Below, piece after piece: positions 1-11,300 of a stretch of 64,000 nucleotides of DNA. A program made the position numbers and the translations under genes. The notes beneath the pieces were generated by a model. The model saw only the letters and a program-made list of their open reading frames with translations. It was not told the origin of the DNA and made no database searches. This DNA is from Nematopogon swammerdamellus. Taxonomy: Eukaryota; Arthropoda; Insecta; Lepidoptera; Adelidae. The stretch spans positions 534,754-598,753 of the forward strand of contig OX336343.1 in the NCBI GenBank assembly GCA_946902875.1. Direction: 5' to 3'. Numbering within the stretch: position 1 is the first letter of the stretch; each line of letters begins with the position of its first letter.

Positions 1-109
1 GCAATGAAGGGAAGCACTGACTTGGCACCTAGTTCACCCGGTGTTATAAGCTATCACGGATGTTGTAGGTGATGTAGCCAACCGTGTCAGTTCCCATAAC
101 AAAAAAAAT
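1..109 (+). repeat. SINE-A 3' end (cut by window edge)
   Basis: This is the 3' part of the commonest short repeat here (called SINE-A below). It holds the body words 'agcactgac', 'cacccggtgtta', 'ggatgttgtaggtgatgtag' and 'ccaaccgtgtcag', then an A-rich tail. The same words recur near 12.1, 16.2, 30.2, 34.1, 36.9, 43.4, 56.3, 56.5 and 63.2 kb. Confidence 0.85.
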
Positions 110-786
110 TGGTTGTCTGTAAAGTTGGTTTACGGACGATAGTTTTATGTGATGATGTCATAAAGTAAATCAGTTCCGGCGGATATTCACCATGTAAAAT
201 TAATTTAAATACATGATAAAGATGTGATAGTAACTAATAAAAAATATGAGAAAATAACGAGTATTAATTTTTGTTTAATTTATATTTAAAAAACCTACAT
301 AACGCCATCTACATTTTCAACGTTGCAACAATTACCTAACTGCTAAATCAAGTATACCGCTGGCTGAAGTATTTAATTTAATATTGACGCTAGATGTGGA
401 CGCTAGATGTCGCTCCATGTTGTATGTCCACATACTGTTGGAATGGAATGGATGGAAGGAAGCGCTTCGCAAACTGGCGATTATTATCTGAAAACTACCC
501 CAACGTCGTGCCTTGTCTCAAAATACATTTCTTTAGCAAAAGAATATATTTCAACTGTAGTAATTTTCAATGATAAAATAACACAGATAAAGCTGTGACT
601 GACCTTTTCTAAATAACTAATTTTTGGTGGAGCTCCCTTCATGTCCAAATGTATAATCCTGTAACGATAACACAAGCAAAAATATTATATTATAGGTAAT
701 AAACAAAATCACATTCAACAACGTTGACAGTAAAATATTAATTATATGGATTAAAATTATGTTAATTGAAAAGAGCTATTACAGTA
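110..786. other. AT-rich non-coding stretch
   Basis: I see no gene. About 60 bp from 104 ('ttggttgtctgtaaagt', 'tttacggacgatag') recur near 14893, so part of this is another dispersed repeat that starts right after an A-run. The rest is AT-rich with short open frames only. Confidence 0.5.
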
Positions 787-3351
787 TTAACCCTTAGATT
801 GCCCGAGACCGTTCAGCGGTTCACCCCTTGGACTGCCAGCGTTGCCACGAACCGTTGAGCGGTCTCTCTAGACTCGTCACTTTAAATAATTTATTTAAAT
901 GTCAAACATCCTACTAATCTCTTCTAACTTACGTACAGTTAGTCATGAAAGAATAGGCTAGCTAAAAATACACACTTCCATATGCTTGCCACTTCAAAAT
1001 AATAATGGGAAGCGATCGGAAATTCAGTTCTGTTGTGTTCGCGGACGCAGAATAGCGTGCCATTGAAATTGTGTTTTGGAGTGATTTTTTGCCGTATTTT
1101 TGCTGTTTTTTGTTGAAAAACAATGGAAGGGTATGTAATCTACATGTTACAATAGTTTTTCGGACTTGAGGAATGATTTATTCGTCAATAATTTTGATGT
1201 TTCCGACCCACTACGAAAAACCGTTACGAAAATTTTGAATGGTAGGTTACTTTGATCGATCGAAATTCTATAGATTTTCGCCAAAACAAGTGAAAGTTTA
1301 TTGAAATAGTTTATTTATTTCATTGTAAATGTTTTTTTTTTTTTTTTTTTTTTTTTTTTCTCTCGTCTTCCACCTGCAATCAGCCTTTATAAGCCTTTAT
1401 CAGGTTTGATGGTATTGTTTAAGTGACGCGGGGAAGCTGCCATCCATTGACAACAGCCTCCATATTCCTTCCATCTTCCTATTTAAACAGGAGTAGGTTG
1501 TTTCTTTTGAGTTGGGCGATGTCGTCTCTTGTATTTAGAAGCTGTAGTGCCAGCGGGTTCACGTGGTGCTGCAGACGCAATTTGTAACTTTCCAGCCGAT
1601 TTTTCACTTCCTCCTTCACTGTTACCATTTCCAGGTACTCGTGGACTTCACTATTTTTGGTGAACCATGTGGCACCGCAGATTCCGCGTAGAACCTTGTT
1701 CTGGAATCGCTGGAGAATTTCCACGTTTGATGTGCTGGCAGATCCCCATAGTTCGATGCCATACGTCCACACCGGCTTGAGGATTGTTTTGTACACAAGG
1801 AGTTTATTAGTAAGTGAAAGTTTGGACTGTCTATCCAGGAGCCAGTGGAGATTTCTATATTTGTGGTTTAGTTCCTCTTTCTTCGCTGTGATGTGGTTCT
1901 TCCAAGTCAGTCGTCGGTCCAAGTGACATCCGAGGTACTTTACACTAGTTTTATGCGGCAGTATATTATCTTTGAGCCTGATCGGTGGACAGTCGCCTTG
2001 TCTTAACGTGAATGTAATATGTATCGATTTGGTAGCGCTATAATGTGCGCGATTGTAAATGTTTTAAGAACATTATATCTGCCCTAAAGTGGCCTAGTAA
2101 TTAAATTTTTCGAAAAATAAAGGCACGGTCGCTTCGGAAACCGTTCAACGGTTCGGGGCACTATCGGCGTGAGGTCACGTGACCGTGTCGCTGAGCGACC
2201 GCTCCACCTATATGGATAGCGGCTTCAATACATTTTAATAAAATTTTATTTTTTAGTGTGCTTGTTTTGAGTGATATTTTCATTAAATTTAATGAAATTT
2301 ATTTTGGCCGTAAATTTAATGGCGTACTTTTAATTTTGTGCATGGATTTTTGCGTTTCATTTATTTCATATGTATTTGCATAACGTTTTTAAAGAAGTAT
2401 AACTTCAAAAAGATTTCAGCATTAAGACCGCCTTCTGGAGCATTTATCTGTAACCATTTCAAATACGGTATTAGATACCTTAAGATATGTTGCAAAAAAT
2501 TTGCTATCATTTCCCGAAAGCCTCCTCCATATTAAGTTATCCTTACTACTTACTAAATTTTGGTTTTTTTATTTTTATTTCTGTAAATTTCACTGAATTT
2601 TTTTTCAATATTTTTGTACGGTAGTATAATTTTCTATCACTGAATCTAAGAGCAAATTTAATAAACTATTTTTTAGTGTCCTTTTATTTTAATTCAGTCA
2701 GTAGTATTTGCTTCTAGAGCAGTTTTTGCTATGTAGGTCATTTTGACCATTGTTCCATTTGGCCTCGTATTGTTTAGAAACAAAACATCCGACACATGTA
2801 ATTATTTTATTCTGAGTACTTGAAGAGCCCAGGCTTGTGTAAACACTTACATCATACCGCTGGAGTGGATCATTCAGCCGAAATTAATTTGTAAACATAC
2901 TTGACATTTACGACCTCGAGTGAAGAGCGTCATATTTTTGTTACACTTTGGAACTCTGTTGAGATCTACATTTCTACTGTAACGAAAGATATCTTGATAG
3001 GAAATGGTAGATTATGTAATAAACTATAAATAAAACACAATAAATTCAGTATCTGCAGTTTTTATTAGAAAATATGAATATTTTTTTACCCGAATATGTA
3101 AATTAATACGTTTGTGGACTTTGGCCCAGTTTAATGGTGATAATAATAAACACAATTAGACGTGATACCAAGGCAATGCCTAGTAAATTTAATGAAGATT
3201 TAGAAAATATAGGCTTTTCATATATGCTTCATAGAAAAAAGTCTAGAAATAAGGTCTAGAACGCAGTAGGGTGGAGCGCGCTCGACTCTGCCAAAATGGC
3301 GGGGCAATCACGATTTTGGCATGATTTTGAGCCGGGCAATCGAAGGGTTAA
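787..3351. mobile_element. piggyBac-like non-autonomous element with TTAA target sites
   Basis: TTAA at 787-790 and 3348-3351 flanks ends that are inverted copies: 'cccttagattgcccg' on the left and 'cgggcaatcgaaggg' on the right. TTAA duplication and CCC-starting termini are the signature of piggyBac elements. Near the left end and again near 2140 are short hairpins built on 'accgtt(c/g)a(a/g)cggt', which could be subterminal binding repeats. No transposase frame survives. A jockey fragment is inserted at 1336-2051. Without it the element is about 1.83 kb. Confidence 0.75.
1336..2051 (-). mobile_element. 5'-truncated jockey-type LINE (reverse transcriptase C-terminus)
   Basis: The minus strand reads a continuous C-terminal part of a non-LTR reverse transcriptase from about 2040 to 1479. 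It has the typical thumb block (YLGCHLDRRLTW, then 'YKTILKPVWTYGIELWG' and 'LQRFQNKVLR'). The 3' end is a T-run on the plus strand at 1332-1359, i.e. the poly-A tail. The 14-bp sequence 'attgtaaatgtttt' occurs at 1322-1335 and again at 2052-2065, a clean target-site duplication. The 5' part (endonuclease, fingers, palm) is missing, as expected from incomplete reverse transcription. Confidence 0.85.
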
Positions 3352-3673
3352 GGATGCATTAACTGACCGTAATTTTATCTAAAAGTCTGACTACTATTTT
3401 TCCCACTAACAAATTTTGACAATTGGATACACTTTGTATCATTTGATTTTTAATATGACTTATTACATTTCTTTGTAATAAACGTAAGCTAATTGTTTTT
3501 TATTTGACATTTACATGAAGTATCAAAATTGACGATGGCACTATACACCAGATATAGGTACTTTAAATAAGCAGTGTGGTCAGACTCTTGAGTATTCATG
3601 TTTATGCTGTAAATATTAATGTTCTTGTGAGCGGTAGTATGGGTTAATTATTGGAAATTACTTTACTCTATTA
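3352..3673. other. AT-rich non-coding stretch
   Basis: No gene, repeat or signal recognised. Confidence 0.4.
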
Positions 3674-4811
3674 CTTATAAGCATACATCGGAATCCGCGG
3701 GGCACGAATACGACCTTGATAGGGATTGACTACGGCGATCAATAAACAATCGACACTGTTATCGATACTCATATTTATTTGTTTATTGTATTTTATTCAT
3801 GTCATATTTCAGACCTGAATACTTATATACATACAGTACTTATATAAACATGTATACTTTATGTTAACGATTAAGTAAATATAATACATATTTATATAAG
3901 GTCTTTCAAAATTTGTTCATAGTACGCTAAGGGGGGTTTCTGTATCATATAGGGAGTAAAACCTATATAAAAATTTTTGGACCTTGGGCTTTTTTTAAGT
4001 AAAAAATTTTTTTTATGTAGGTATTTAAATAAAAAAATAGGTGTTTCATTTTTATAACCTAATCGATTCAGTTTCATAACAGTAACAAAAAAGTCTTCAT
4101 GACCATTATGACGTAACACGTGTAAGTTGGTAAAAAAAATTAAATTCTTTCTATTCCATACTGATAAAACTGAAATTGTGGTTTTTCAGAATTTCTGAAA
4201 GAAAGAGATATACGTGTTGGAAGACTTTTTTGTTCCTGGCATGAAACCGAAACGATTAAGAAAATTTTTTGTTTTGCATTTAAAATAAAAAAAAAATTTT
4301 GTAAAAAAAAATTCTTTGTTCTTCAAAAGTGATCTATTTCCGATACAGAACCCCCCCTTAGCGTACTATGAACTAATTTTGTAAGACTTATTTTTTTGGA
4401 CCTTGGCCTTTTTTTATTATGTAAAATATGTTTTTATGTTTTTAAATAAAAAAAATAGGTGGTTGATTTTTATAGCCTAATCGATTCAGTTTCATAACAG
4501 TAACAAAAAAGTCTTCAATATCATTATGATGTAACACGTGTAAGTTGATAAAAAAAATCAAAGTCTTTCTATTCCATACTAATAAAACTAATATTGTGGT
4601 TTGAACAGATTTGTATTGTACCTACAAAGTAAATACAACATTTGTTTATTATATTTTATTTTCTATAGAAATACTCTTAGTTTTTATAATCGACATTATT
4701 CCATATTATTCTAAAATAACGATCGATTTTCGATATTTGTGGATACATTGTCCCATCACTAAACAACCTTGAATCATTCGTGCCCCGCGGATTCCGATGT
4801 ATGCTTATAAG
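3674..4811. mobile_element. Fold-back element with 35-bp perfect inverted ends
   Basis: The 35 bases at 3674-3708 (starting 'cttataagcatacatcgg') are the exact reverse complement of 4777-4811. Inside, about 45 bp at 3899-3945 ('catagtacgctaagggggg') are inverted at 4337-4390. A block of roughly 220 bp ('cctaatcgattcagtttcat') occurs as a direct repeat near 3960-4190 and 4395-4610. This suggests a smaller inverted-repeat element nested in, or duplicated within, a larger one. No transposase is seen and I cannot assign the target duplication (TTATAA borders both ends). Confidence 0.7.
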
Positions 4812-4970
4812 GTACTAACAAAACACTGTGACTTGCGAAGTTTGTTTGTCAGTTCTTCTTCGCGTTGAATTTAGAACTTGTGGAATTTTCGACATGTCCA
4901 AGCGTAGGTTACCTACCTATGGATGAAATGATACAATAAACAATTACTAAGTACCGTGTGGGGCCGGTAC

Positions 4971-6315
4971 TTAACCTTTAATCCCAAAAACGGCCTTTTG
5001 GTGCCACGCGAAAAAACGACCGGGTCCTCCGACGGCACTTAAGTGCCAAGCCTAATATTGACAACCGGAGTTGGTTTTTTATTTTTAATTCTTTATGCTT
5101 TGACCTTAGAGCTATTTCTTTTCCTCTAATCATTAGTTGAATAGTGACAGAAGGTGACAAAAAATGCTCGCATAGAATGCGAGCTGTGGACTGACCGTAA
5201 AAAAATTGTTTACATTGTTTGTAAACAATTGCGCTTCAAAAATCACGGCGGCGCGACTCTTCGACAATAAATTCGTGTTTCTGTAAGCATAATTCTAATT
5301 TTTCATCGAGTGTGTGGTATTGGTGTAATCGCAGTGAAATTTACTATTTACTAGACGTGTTTGTGTGCAATGGTAAGTTGTTTTGAATTAAATATACCTG
5401 TCCAAAGTTGAGCAAGTGATTTTGTGTTCCAATTGTATCGTGTCGGTGTGGCTAAAAGCGTGATTATTATCAACGTTTCGATAATATATCAGATTTCATT
5501 GTATGTATGGACTAGACAAAACTATATCACATATGAATTGATATGTCACATGATGATCACACGAGTGTTCATGCCCAAATATATAAAAAACTCTCAAAAG
5601 CTGAACGGCCGGCAACATTTGATGGGGTGTAAAACCGTTATGACGTAGTGTCTGTGTAATCGTCCCGTTTTTTGCTCGTGACGTAGCTGCCTGCCGACCG
5701 CGCCAATCTTATACAGGCGGATACCCACAAACTGACATGTAATTACTATTTTGATGAAATTTGAAATTTATTTTTGTGATATTTTCAAAAAACTGTTTTC
5801 GTATATGGCAAGTGATACATCGCTGGAACCGGATCGACTTGTAGATTCTAAAAATATTTGAAAAAAAAAATGGCACGCGCGCGCCCTCTGGTAGTTTACG
5901 GAATGTCCTATGTTGAACATCAGATTTCGCCGATTTCTGTAAAGAAAACGTATATTATACTTTACTATTTCTAAAAGTATGTTTCTTTACGAGTATTCTG
6001 ATATAGATATTGTAAAGGTATGTTTTGAATTTATATTAGATGAATTTTTCAATTTTTTTTTTTGGGATTTTTTTTTTAACTAAATTATCTGGTACTTCTA
6101 AACAAGGTAAGCCTCACTGTTTCACATGGATTTTAGGAAATTTTCTAGGCTTTCTAGGCCACAAGAGTTTATAGATCTGACTTTATTAGTTTCCGAAATA
6201 TCTGCGTTTATGTCGAGGTCGGCGCGCAAGGTCGCGCGCGCCGTACCACGGGCCACGCCCATGCGGGAGCTAGACCCGCTGTGGGCATATTATAACGCGG
6301 GAGCTGACAGGTTAA
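4971..6315. mobile_element. Probable TTAA-flanked (piggyBac-like) element
   Basis: TTAA at 4971-4974 is followed by 'cctttaatccc'; the right end '...gctgacagg' meets TTAA at 6312-6315. The flanks rejoin into a known repeat: left 'gtgtggggccggtac' + TTAA + right 'aaag' matches the 'ggccggtacTTAAaaag' head seen intact near 29910. The interior (4975-6311) holds GC-rich runs at 6210-6300 but no recognisable protein. Confidence 0.55.
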
Positions 6316-7605
6316 AAAGTAAAAAAAAAATGATCTCATATTTTTTTTTTAATTGTAAGCTCGACATATGGCGCCGAGTGGTTCTAGATCGCGGGACACT
6401 TCGGGGTTACCCATTAGTCGCACGGCTCGACGCTGGATCGAGTCCAGAGGCGCAAGCTGGTATTTGGCGGAGCCATCCCACAGGTTCGAGCAGTACTCCA
6501 AGCAAGACCTTTACGCGGCAGGTGGCCGAGTGGTTTGAGCATCGGCTTCTCATGCGAGAGGTCCGAGGTTCGAATCCGGTCGGCGTGTACCAATGAGTTT
6601 TTTCTGACGAAAAAATTTACGTGCATACCTACACCTGCTGCTTCACCGTTCGGAACCGGTGTAAAACTGTAGGTCCCTTCCCTTGCCCCTTACTAGGTGG
6701 TAGGCTCAAATTGTAGCCGACTTGGTTGGTACCACCGTACTGGATGTAAGATGGCCGCATAGCAACCTCGGTTGTGTTCTCCTCTAGTCCAGTATAGCCA
6801 ACAATCCAGGGAAGTCTCCGGTATGGCACCTACCTTCTCGGAGATGATATTGGCTAGTCAGAACATGTGCTTTCGCCCCTCTGACTCAGCCACCCATATC
6901 GGATTACATAAATAAAAAAATAAAAAAAACCTGATCTGCGATTTATACAGGAGCAGCTTTTGGTCCGCCCTGAAGTACCGTCGCACCTTATTGAGTACGC
7001 CCAGCTTTTTAGAAGCAAGCTTGGCCTTCCCCTCGATGTGGGGACGAAAGTTCAAGTCGTGCGACAGTTCGACTCCGAGGACCCCGAGGTGATCGCTTAA
7101 TTTGAGTGACGTGCCTTGGAATGAAGGAGCCGGTGTGAACGTCGCTCTCTTCACTGAACGTGCAAACTTGTGTCTTGGAAGCGTTGAACCCGACCAAATT
7201 ACTACGGCCCCATTCGGAAATAGAGCCGAGTGTATGTTCGAGCTCAGACACAAGTCTTCGTCTCTTCTCATCCACAACATCCCGACTGGATGAAGGGTGA
7301 CTGGTGTAGGATCCGTGTGCCGTACTGTCATCTGCATAAAAATGTATGTTGCCCAGAGACAGCATATCATTGATGTGCAGAAGAAACTGCGTGCGTGACA
7401 ACACAGATCCTTGTGGTACGCCGGCGTTCACTGACATGGCGTCCGACGAGCAACCGTCCACTAGGACCTGAATGCTACGCCCATGTAGGAAGTCGGCGAC
7501 CCAGTCACAGAGGCCAGAAGGTAGTCCGTAAGCCGGCAATTTGCCCAAGAGCGACTTGTGCCAAACCCGGTCAAATGCCTTGGCAATATCCAGGCCAATT
7601 GGCAA
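6316..7605 (-). pseudogene. Jockey-type reverse transcriptase remnant, split by a SINE
   Basis: The minus strand from 7605 reads 'LDIAKAFDRVWHKSLL', then 'VNAGVPQGSVLS' and the catalytic box 'FYADDS' near 7330. A frameshift near 7150 moves the thumb (GVLGVELSHDLNFRPHI ... YFRADQKLLLYKSQIR) into the next frame. That frame is cut at about 6930 by the SINE at 6515-6929 and resumes at about 6512-6360 with 'LLEYCSNLWDGSAKYQ' and 'LDSIQRRAVRLMG'. So this is one decayed LINE in the order RT palm, thumb, SINE, RT C-terminus. It cannot make a functional enzyme. Confidence 0.85.
6515..6929 (+). repeat. SINE-B, full length, tRNA-headed
   Basis: The head has a polymerase III A box 'tggccgagtgg' (6523-6533) and a perfect B box 'ggttcgaatcc' (6567-6577), as in a Ser/Leu-type tRNA but without a full cloverleaf. 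A body of about 330 bp follows ('gtaaaactgtaggtccctt', 'cagtatagcc', 'ggcacctaccttctcgga', 'cagccacccatatcggatt') and then an A-rich tail. It is inserted into the reverse transcriptase remnant around it. Other copies: 28980, 37985, 38870 (-), 52858, 62517 (-). Confidence 0.9.
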
Positions 7606-7669
7606 GGATTCACCATGACCTTCAAGCGATTCCCCCCAAAGGTGAGTGACGTACGCTAGGAGATCACCA

Positions 7670-8270
7670 ACAGATCGTCAACTTCAACGTAGCTAAGACG
7701 CAAGCTTGTGCCTTCTCTACTAAGGCTGATCCGTTTCCCCTCCAAGCCACTTTCCAGGGCAGCCAAGTCCCCAATGATGGTAGTCTGGGCGTCCTGGGTA
7801 TGGAGGTGTCCAGGGACGTTGGATTTCGATCGTTCATAGAGTCCAAGGCGAAACTAGCATCTTGGATTCTATTCAACGACGAGCCATTCGCCTCATTGGC
7901 GATTCTGTACTCACAAAGGACCTTCAACCTCTAAAGCACAGACGGATCGTTGGATCATTTAGCCTGTTTTATCGGTACTACTATGGCCGCTGCTTTGACG
8001 AAATTGCTTCCCTTATCCCTCCTCCTCCTGTTCGCCTTCGCCAAACCCGCCATACTCTCGCGGAACATCCCTTTGTAGTGGACAAAAGAGTACTTCAAAC
8101 TGCACGATTCTCTAAATCGTTCTTGAGCCGCAAGATGTGGAACATGCTTCCGGGGAATATCTTTCCCCACTCCTACAATCCACGGATCTTCAAATCGCGG
8201 GTAAATAGCCTTTCCCCAGCGACATTACTCCACCTCCAAGCCGGACGTACACCTCCTTGGGGGTGATATG
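7670..8270 (+). pseudogene. Jockey-type reverse transcriptase C-terminus, opposite strand
   Basis: The plus strand reads 'VNFNVAKTQACAFS' and 'LGVLGMEVSRDVGF' (7676-7855). After an internal deletion and frame change it reads a well-preserved C-terminal segment at 7862-8266: 'LDSIQRRAIRLIGDSV', 'FYRYYYGRCFDEIASLIPP', 'RFSKSFLSRKMWNMLPGNIF'. It belongs to the same family as the minus-strand remnant at 6316-7605, so two copies lie head to head around 7610-7670. Confidence 0.85.
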
Positions 8271-8330
8271 GGCTGCGCCTGAGGATTCGACCTCGGGCAC
8301 AGCCTAGCCTAGTTCGGAAACAATAAAAAA

Positions 8331-11300
8331 TTCAAAAACCGCTCAAATGATTTCGATGAAATATGTTGTTACACTCGACGAGACGCTTCCGACAAGGTAT
8401 GACACATCTCGCTAGGACTGCGCAGTCCAAAGTTGTCAAACTAACCAATCCTAACCCAACCTTTTGAGTAGGGGAGGGGGCTGGGGGGTCAAACTCTGGA
8501 AAACGTTTGGGACCATTATTATAGACTCCTACACCAAGTTTCGACTCGATCCGACCTAAAATGCAATCGCTATAGAGCGACAAACATTTTGGAGCCCACA
8601 TTTCAAACGCCAATAATTCAAAACCGCTCAAATGATTTCGTTGAAACTCAAATATGTTGTTACACTCGACGATACGCTTCCGGCGATGTATCACACACCT
8701 CGCTAGGACTGCGCAATCCAAAGTTGTCAAACTAACCAATCCTAACCTAACCTAACCCAACCTTTTTCGTAGGGGAGGGGGCTGGAGGAGTCAAACTCTA
8801 AAAAACGTTCGGGACCATTATTATAGACTCCTACACCAAGTTTAGAATCGATCGGACCTAAAATGCTATCGCTATAGAGATACAAACATTTTGACGCCCA
8901 CATTTCTAACGCCAATAATTCAAAAACCGCTCAAATGATTTCGATGAAACTCAAATATGTTGTTACACTCGACGATACGCTTCCGGCGATGTATCACACA
9001 TCTCGCTAGGACTGCGCAATCCAAAGTTGTCAAACTAACCAATCCTAACCTAACCTAACCCAACCTTTTTCGTAAGGGAGGGGGCTGGAGAAGTCAAACT
9101 CTAAAACACGTTGAAGACCATTATTATAGACTCCTACACCAAGTTTAGACTCGATCGGACCTAAAATGCTATCGCTATAGAGATACAAACATTTTGACGC
9201 CCACATTTCAAACGCCAATAATTCAAAAACCGCTCAAATGATTTCGATGAAACTCAAATATGTTGTTACACTTGATGAGACGCTTCCGACGAGGCATCAC
9301 ACATCACGCTAGGACTGCGCAATCCAAAGTTGTCAAACTAACCAATCCTAACCTAACCTAACCCAACCTTTTTCGTAGGGGAGGGGGCTGGAGGGGTCAA
9401 ACTCTAGAAAACATTCGGGACCATTATTATAGACTCCTACACCAAGTTTTAACTCGATCGGACCTAAAATGCGATCGCTATAGAGCTACAAACATTTTGA
9501 CGCCCACATTTCAAACGCCAATAATTCAAAAACCGCTCAAATGATTTCGATGAAACTCAAATATGTTGTTACACTCGATGAGACGCTTCCGACGAGGCAT
9601 CAGACATCTCCCTAGGACTGCTCAATCCAAAGTTACATTTCGGATCGAAGATCTGAAAATAGTGTAGTGAATTAAACATCAAGTTGCTCACACAATTTAG
9701 TCGATTTTCAAATTACGAAAACTTACTTTCGAAATAGACTAGGTAGAGAGGTATAACTATATATTCGGATAGATATCGGGGAGAACAAAAATTCCCCTCC
9801 CCCCCCACTCCCAATTTCCCCCTCCACCAAAATTTCATCAATTTTACTACCATTTAAACTGTCAAATGTCAAAATCTGACAATGTCAACTTGTGACAGAG
9901 ATCGAACTGTCAAACTTTGTAGTACATGACAACTGTCAAATCTGTCAATCTGTCAAAGTTGTCAACCAAAAATCTGTCGAGGACTGTCAAATGTCAAAAT
10001 CTGACAGTGTCAACTTGTGCCCTATACCCAAATCTCAAACTTTGTTTTTCATGACAACTGTCAAATCGTTCAAACTGTCAAGCTGGAACCCAAAATGTAC
10101 ATTTGACAACCCCGTTTACGCTTATAACTCGGACCCCTTACTAGTTAGACCCAATAAACTATCTCCCCAAAACCCCAAGATGCCATCAATTCACTCCGAT
10201 TTACACTGTCAAATGTCAAAATCTGACAATATCAACTTTTGACAGAGATCAAACTGTCCAACTTTGTCATACATGACAACTGTCAAATCTGTCAAACTGT
10301 CAGACTATCAAACAAAACAACCACCCCTCCCCCCCGCTGCGTTACGTTACAGTTACAATCCAAAGTTGTCAAACTAACCAATCCTAACCTAACCTAACCC
10401 AACCTCTTTCGTAGGGGAGGGGGCTGGAGGGGTCAAACTCTGGAAAACGTTCGGGACCATTATTATAGACTCCTGCACCAAGTTTTGACTCGATCCGACC
10501 TAAAATGCGATCGCTATAGAGATACAAACATTTTCACGCCCACATTTCAAACGCCAATAATTCAAAAACCGCTCAAATGATTTCGATGAAACTCAAGTAT
10601 GTTATTACACTCGATGAGACGCTTCCGGCGATGTATCACACATCTCGCTAGGACTGCGAAATCCAAAGTTGTCAAACTAACCAATCCTAACCTAACCTAA
10701 CCCAACCTCTTTCTTAGGGGAGGGGGCTGGAGGGGTCAAACTCTGGAAAACGTTCGGGACCATTATTATAGACTCCTACACCAAGTTTTGACTCGATCCG
10801 ACCTAAAATGCAATCGCTATAGAGATACAAACATTTTCACGCCCACATTTCAAACGCCAATAATTCAAAAACCGCTCAAATGATTTCGATGAAACTCAAA
10901 TATGTTGTTACACTCGATGAGACGCTTCCGGCGATGTATCACACATCTCGCTAGGACTGCGCAATTCAAAATTGTCAAACTAACCAATCCTAACCTAACC
11001 TAACCCAACCTTTTTCGTAGGGGAGGGGGCTGGAGGGTTCAAACTCTAGAAAACATTCGGGACCATTATTATAGACTCCTACACCAAGTTTTGACTCGAT
11101 CGGACCTAAAATGCGATCGCTATAGAGCTACAAACATTTTGACGCCCACATTTCAAACGCCAATAATTCACAAACCGCTCAAATGATTTCGATGAAACTC
11201 AAATATGTTGTTACACTCGATGAGACGCTTCCGACGAGGCATCACACATCTCCCTAGGACTGCGCAATCCAAAGTTACATTTCGGATCGAAGATCTGAAA

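Noticed and set aside
6515..6600. Possible Ser/Leu tRNA gene
   Set aside because: A and B boxes are good, but the acceptor stem does not pair and the segment continues into a repeated SINE body present in at least six copies.
8331..9640. CRISPR-like array
   Set aside because: Evenly spaced repeats, but units are 303 bp with no short repeat/unique spacer pattern, and the genome is eukaryotic. It is a satellite.
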